7,656 bases of DNA from positions 1 through 7,656 of the forward strand of contig JAJZDO010000677.1 of the NCBI GenBank assembly GCA_021805955.1. Reading direction: 5' to 3'. Shown piece after piece: positions 6,219 through 7,656 of the stretch. This stretch comes from Acidobacteriota bacterium (GTDB lineage Bacteria; Acidobacteriota; Terriglobia; Terriglobales; Acidobacteriaceae). The notes under the pieces are model-generated. The model saw only the letters and a program-made list of their open reading frames with translations, searched no databases and was not told the DNA's origin. The position numbers and the translations under genes were made by a program. Position 1 is the first letter of the stretch; the number at the start of each line of letters is the position of its first letter.

Positions 6219-6357
6219 TCGTTCTCCCGATCAAGCACCCATCAAGTAAAACGCGCCGAGCATGACGCTTAGAATTCTTGCAAACACATCGTCCCGGATC
6301 GGGCAAATCCATCAAATACCCATCAAATAGGCGCAGAGGCGGATTGCACAGGAATGC
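6219..6357. other. darG-hsdR intergenic gap with repeats
   Basis: This 139-bp gap lies between the stop of darG and the start of hsdR. No complete gene is seen; the longest stop-to-stop frame on the minus strand only gives a short peptide ending FYLMGA. No clear -10/-35 pair and no hairpin with a T-run were found, so hsdR may be transcribed by read-through from darTG. The notable content is the pair of imperfect 21-bp repeats. Confidence 0.55.
6228..6329 (-). repeat. Imperfect 21-bp direct repeats upstream of hsdR
   Basis: The segments 6309-6329 and 6228-6248 match at 17 of 21 positions, with an 81-bp offset. On the minus strand the upstream copy is itself two exact TATTTGATGG decamers separated by one G (6320-6329 and 6309-6318). 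The second copy ends inside the GGGAG ribosome binding site of hsdR. In the same type of frame the copies read YLMGI-stop and FYLMGA-stop. They may be an operator pair or the scar of a duplicated gene end. Confidence 0.6.
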
Positions 6358-7407
6358 CTACTTGACAGCTGATGAGTTCAGCCATCTCTTGTCCTGCAAA
6401 ATCTGAAGCGCGAGCCGAATCTGCCTTTCTGTAAACTGCCGTTTGCGTGCACTCCACGCGTAGGTCCCGTTGATGATTTCTTCTGGAATCCGCGTCTGGC
6501 TAGCATTTGCCACCCAATGCACTGTAGACAGCAGTTCGAGGCCGAAGGGCGTCTCGAAGCCGTCTACCAGTTGGGCAACTCTGCGGATTCGTTCACTGGT
6601 ATGGGAATCCTCCGCAATCACTCGCTCGGCATCTTCCACTGCTCCGGGAACCAACTGAAGCTCCTTTGTGGGCGAATCGCCGCCATCCGCGTAACCCGTC
6701 AGATAGTATCCTTCGACAGCTTTCAAAACGTGGCGCAGATTCTCCGCATAAGGACCATAAGGCGCCTGAACAAACTTCAGCCTCAGTGGTTCCCCGGCTT
6801 CCTGCATAAAATACATCAACTTGTGAACTTCCAGCAGGCTAACAGCAGGATCGAGCAATCCGTCCAGATAGCGCCGCACCAAGCCAACCAGCGCGGCCCG
6901 GCCGGTTGTCATCTTGGGCGGCTGCGCGGTCGCAGCAATCTGGCTGGCCGCCGGCTGGTTTGGTTCATAAACCAGAACCCGTACGTCGCTGAGAGTCTTC
7001 AACACCTGCTCGATGCAGGGCCGAACCTGTTTCCAGTCCAACCCGCCCAGGCCCGCGCCCAGCGGCGGAATCGCAATCGAGCGAATGCCCCGCTCCTCAA
7101 TCTCGTTTTTCAACGCCGCCAATCCGGCTTGAATATCCTCGATCCGGCTCTTGCCGCGCCAGTGCCGCTTGGTGGGGAAGTTGATAATGAACTTCGGCCC
7201 GGTCACCCATCCGGTCGGAAAGACAAACATCCGCCCTGGCCGAAGCTCTCCGCGCTCGCAGGCCGCTTCATAGGCTTTGAAGTTGGCCGGGAACTTCTCC
7301 TTGAATTGAAGCGCGATACCGCGCCCCATAATTCCGACGCAGTTCACCGTGTTCACCAGCGCTTCCGCACTCGAGTCCAGGATGTTTCCCGTCGTAAATT
7401 CCATCAT
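6358..7407 (-). CDS. darG: DarG: macro-domain antitoxin of the DarTG system
   Basis: DarG removes ADP-ribose that DarT places on thymidines of single-stranded DNA, and its C-terminal domain also binds and blocks DarT. The macro domain covers about 1-150: NILDSSAEALVNTVNCVG with Asn22, MGRGIALQFK, the NFPTKRHWRGKS segment with Lys80 (the position reported as important in Thermus DarG), and the ADP-ribose loop PPLGAGLGGLDW (114-125). A linker (about 150-168) follows, then a C-terminal domain (about 170-349) with HKLMYFMQEAG (195-205) and YGPY (217-220), which resembles Panacea/SocA-like antitoxin domains. The start Met at 7407 has GGAG (complement of 7417-7420) 9 nt upstream. The gap from the darT stop is 19 bp, so the two are co-transcribed. 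Length (349 aa) is normal for DarG. Confidence 0.95.
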   Translation of the reverse strand: MMEFTTGNILDSSAEALVNTVNCVGIMGRGIALQFKEKFPANFKAYEAACERGELRPGRMFVFPTGWVTGPKFIINFPTKRHWRGKSRIEDIQAGLAALKNEIEERGIRSIAIPPLGAGLGGLDWKQVRPCIEQVLKTLSDVRVLVYEPNQPAASQIAATAQPPKMTTGRAALVGLVRRYLDGLLDPAVSLLEVHKLMYFMQEAGEPLRLKFVQAPYGPYAENLRHVLKAVEGYYLTGYADGGDSPTKELQLVPGAVEDAERVIAEDSHTSERIRRVAQLVDGFETPFGLELLSTVHWVANASQTRIPEEIINGTYAWSARKRQFTERQIRLALQILQDKRWLNSSAVK

Positions 7408-7426
7408 GGCATTCGTCTCCGGTGGC

Positions 7427-7656
7427 TCAATAGTACCAGTCCCGCTTGACTTCGATCTGGGGCTGGTGCGCGGCCTGAGCGATGGCAGCGCCTGCCCTTA
7501 GTCCTACTCCATTTGAAATCACGCCAATACGGTCAACCAGTTCCCAGGGAACCGCGTATTCAACAAGAAACTCGGCCTGTTTGCTTTGTTTTGTGTCTGC
7601 GTCGCGCCAGTCTGTAGCCCGAACCGCGTTCCAGTCGATTTCAGCCAGATTGGCAA
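7427..7656 (-). CDS. darT: DarT: DNA ADP-ribosyltransferase toxin, C-terminal part only
   Basis: DarT attaches ADP-ribose from NAD+ to thymidine in single-stranded DNA and so stops replication, including phage replication. Only the last 75 codons are in the window; the gene continues past the right edge. They include KQAEFLVE, whose Glu (codon complementary to 7571-7573) is the conserved catalytic glutamate of DarT, then YAVPWELVDRIGV and the typical family ending VKRDWYY-stop. The N-terminal NAD-binding half cannot be judged here. The neighbour darG confirms the assignment. It has no stop codons or frameshifts in the visible part, so the toxin looks active and would need the antitoxin. Confidence 0.93.
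   Translation of the reverse strand, partial: ANLAEIDWNAVRATDWRDADTKQSKQAEFLVEYAVPWELVDRIGVISNGVGLRAGAAIAQAAHQPQIEVKRDWYY

Noticed and set aside
6007..6315. 102-aa minus-strand ORF spanning the darG-hsdR gap and hsdR start
   Set aside because: It reads hsdR in another frame after the gap; the gap part is too short and has no ribosome binding site.
6517..7449. 310-aa plus-strand ORF opposite darG
   Set aside because: It is antisense to darG, whose macro-domain motifs are clear.
3016..7656. Right-end attachment site within the window
   Set aside because: No second copy of the tRNA-Glu T-arm or 3' end was found by eye.

Overview
The window looks like an integration junction: an ordinary chromosomal segment on the left (about 1-1597) and the first part of a tRNA-anchored genomic island on the right (about 1598-7656). 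The left part carries a high-G+C ispH (lytB) gene on the minus strand, cut by the window edge, then a long repeat-rich intergenic region and a tRNA-Glu(CTC) gene on the plus strand. The style of the IspH protein, the G+C-rich coding and the hexamer/palindrome intergenic repeats suggest a soil Acidobacteriota (Terriglobia-like) bacterium. This assignment is from memory of such sequences and is only moderately certain.

The region between ispH and the tRNA (730-1522) has no credible gene. It holds a degenerate TTGCNN hexamer array, three tandem 38-bp units each with a small palindrome, a short 14-bp-period repeat, a 16-bp-arm hairpin and a C7-T-G8 palindrome. A sigma70-like promoter sits directly before the tRNA.

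The island begins at the 3' end of tRNA-Glu. A P4-type tyrosine integrase starts 131 bp beyond the tRNA and points inward; all six catalytic residues can be assigned. It converges on a minus-strand cluster that reads from right to left: darT (C-terminal 75 codons only, cut by the right edge), darG (complete) and hsdR (complete, 1009 aa). DarT is a DNA thymidine ADP-ribosyltransferase toxin and DarG is its macro-domain antitoxin. HsdR is the restriction/translocation subunit of a type I restriction-modification system. hsdM and hsdS are not in the window and would be expected further right. Together this is an anti-phage defence module delivered by a tRNA-Glu-integrating element.

The most notable point is in HsdR. 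The PD-(D/E)XK nuclease motif keeps Glu173 and Lys175, but the position 14 residues before the Glu, where the catalytic Asp is expected, is Val159 (codon GTC, one base from GAC). The ATPase/helicase motifs are intact. If real, this HsdR would be a translocase without DNA-cutting activity, sitting next to an intact-looking DarTG system. Other points are a 21-bp imperfect direct repeat in the darG-hsdR gap that touches the hsdR ribosome binding site, and a perfect inverted repeat that would bury the integrase start codon in a hairpin.
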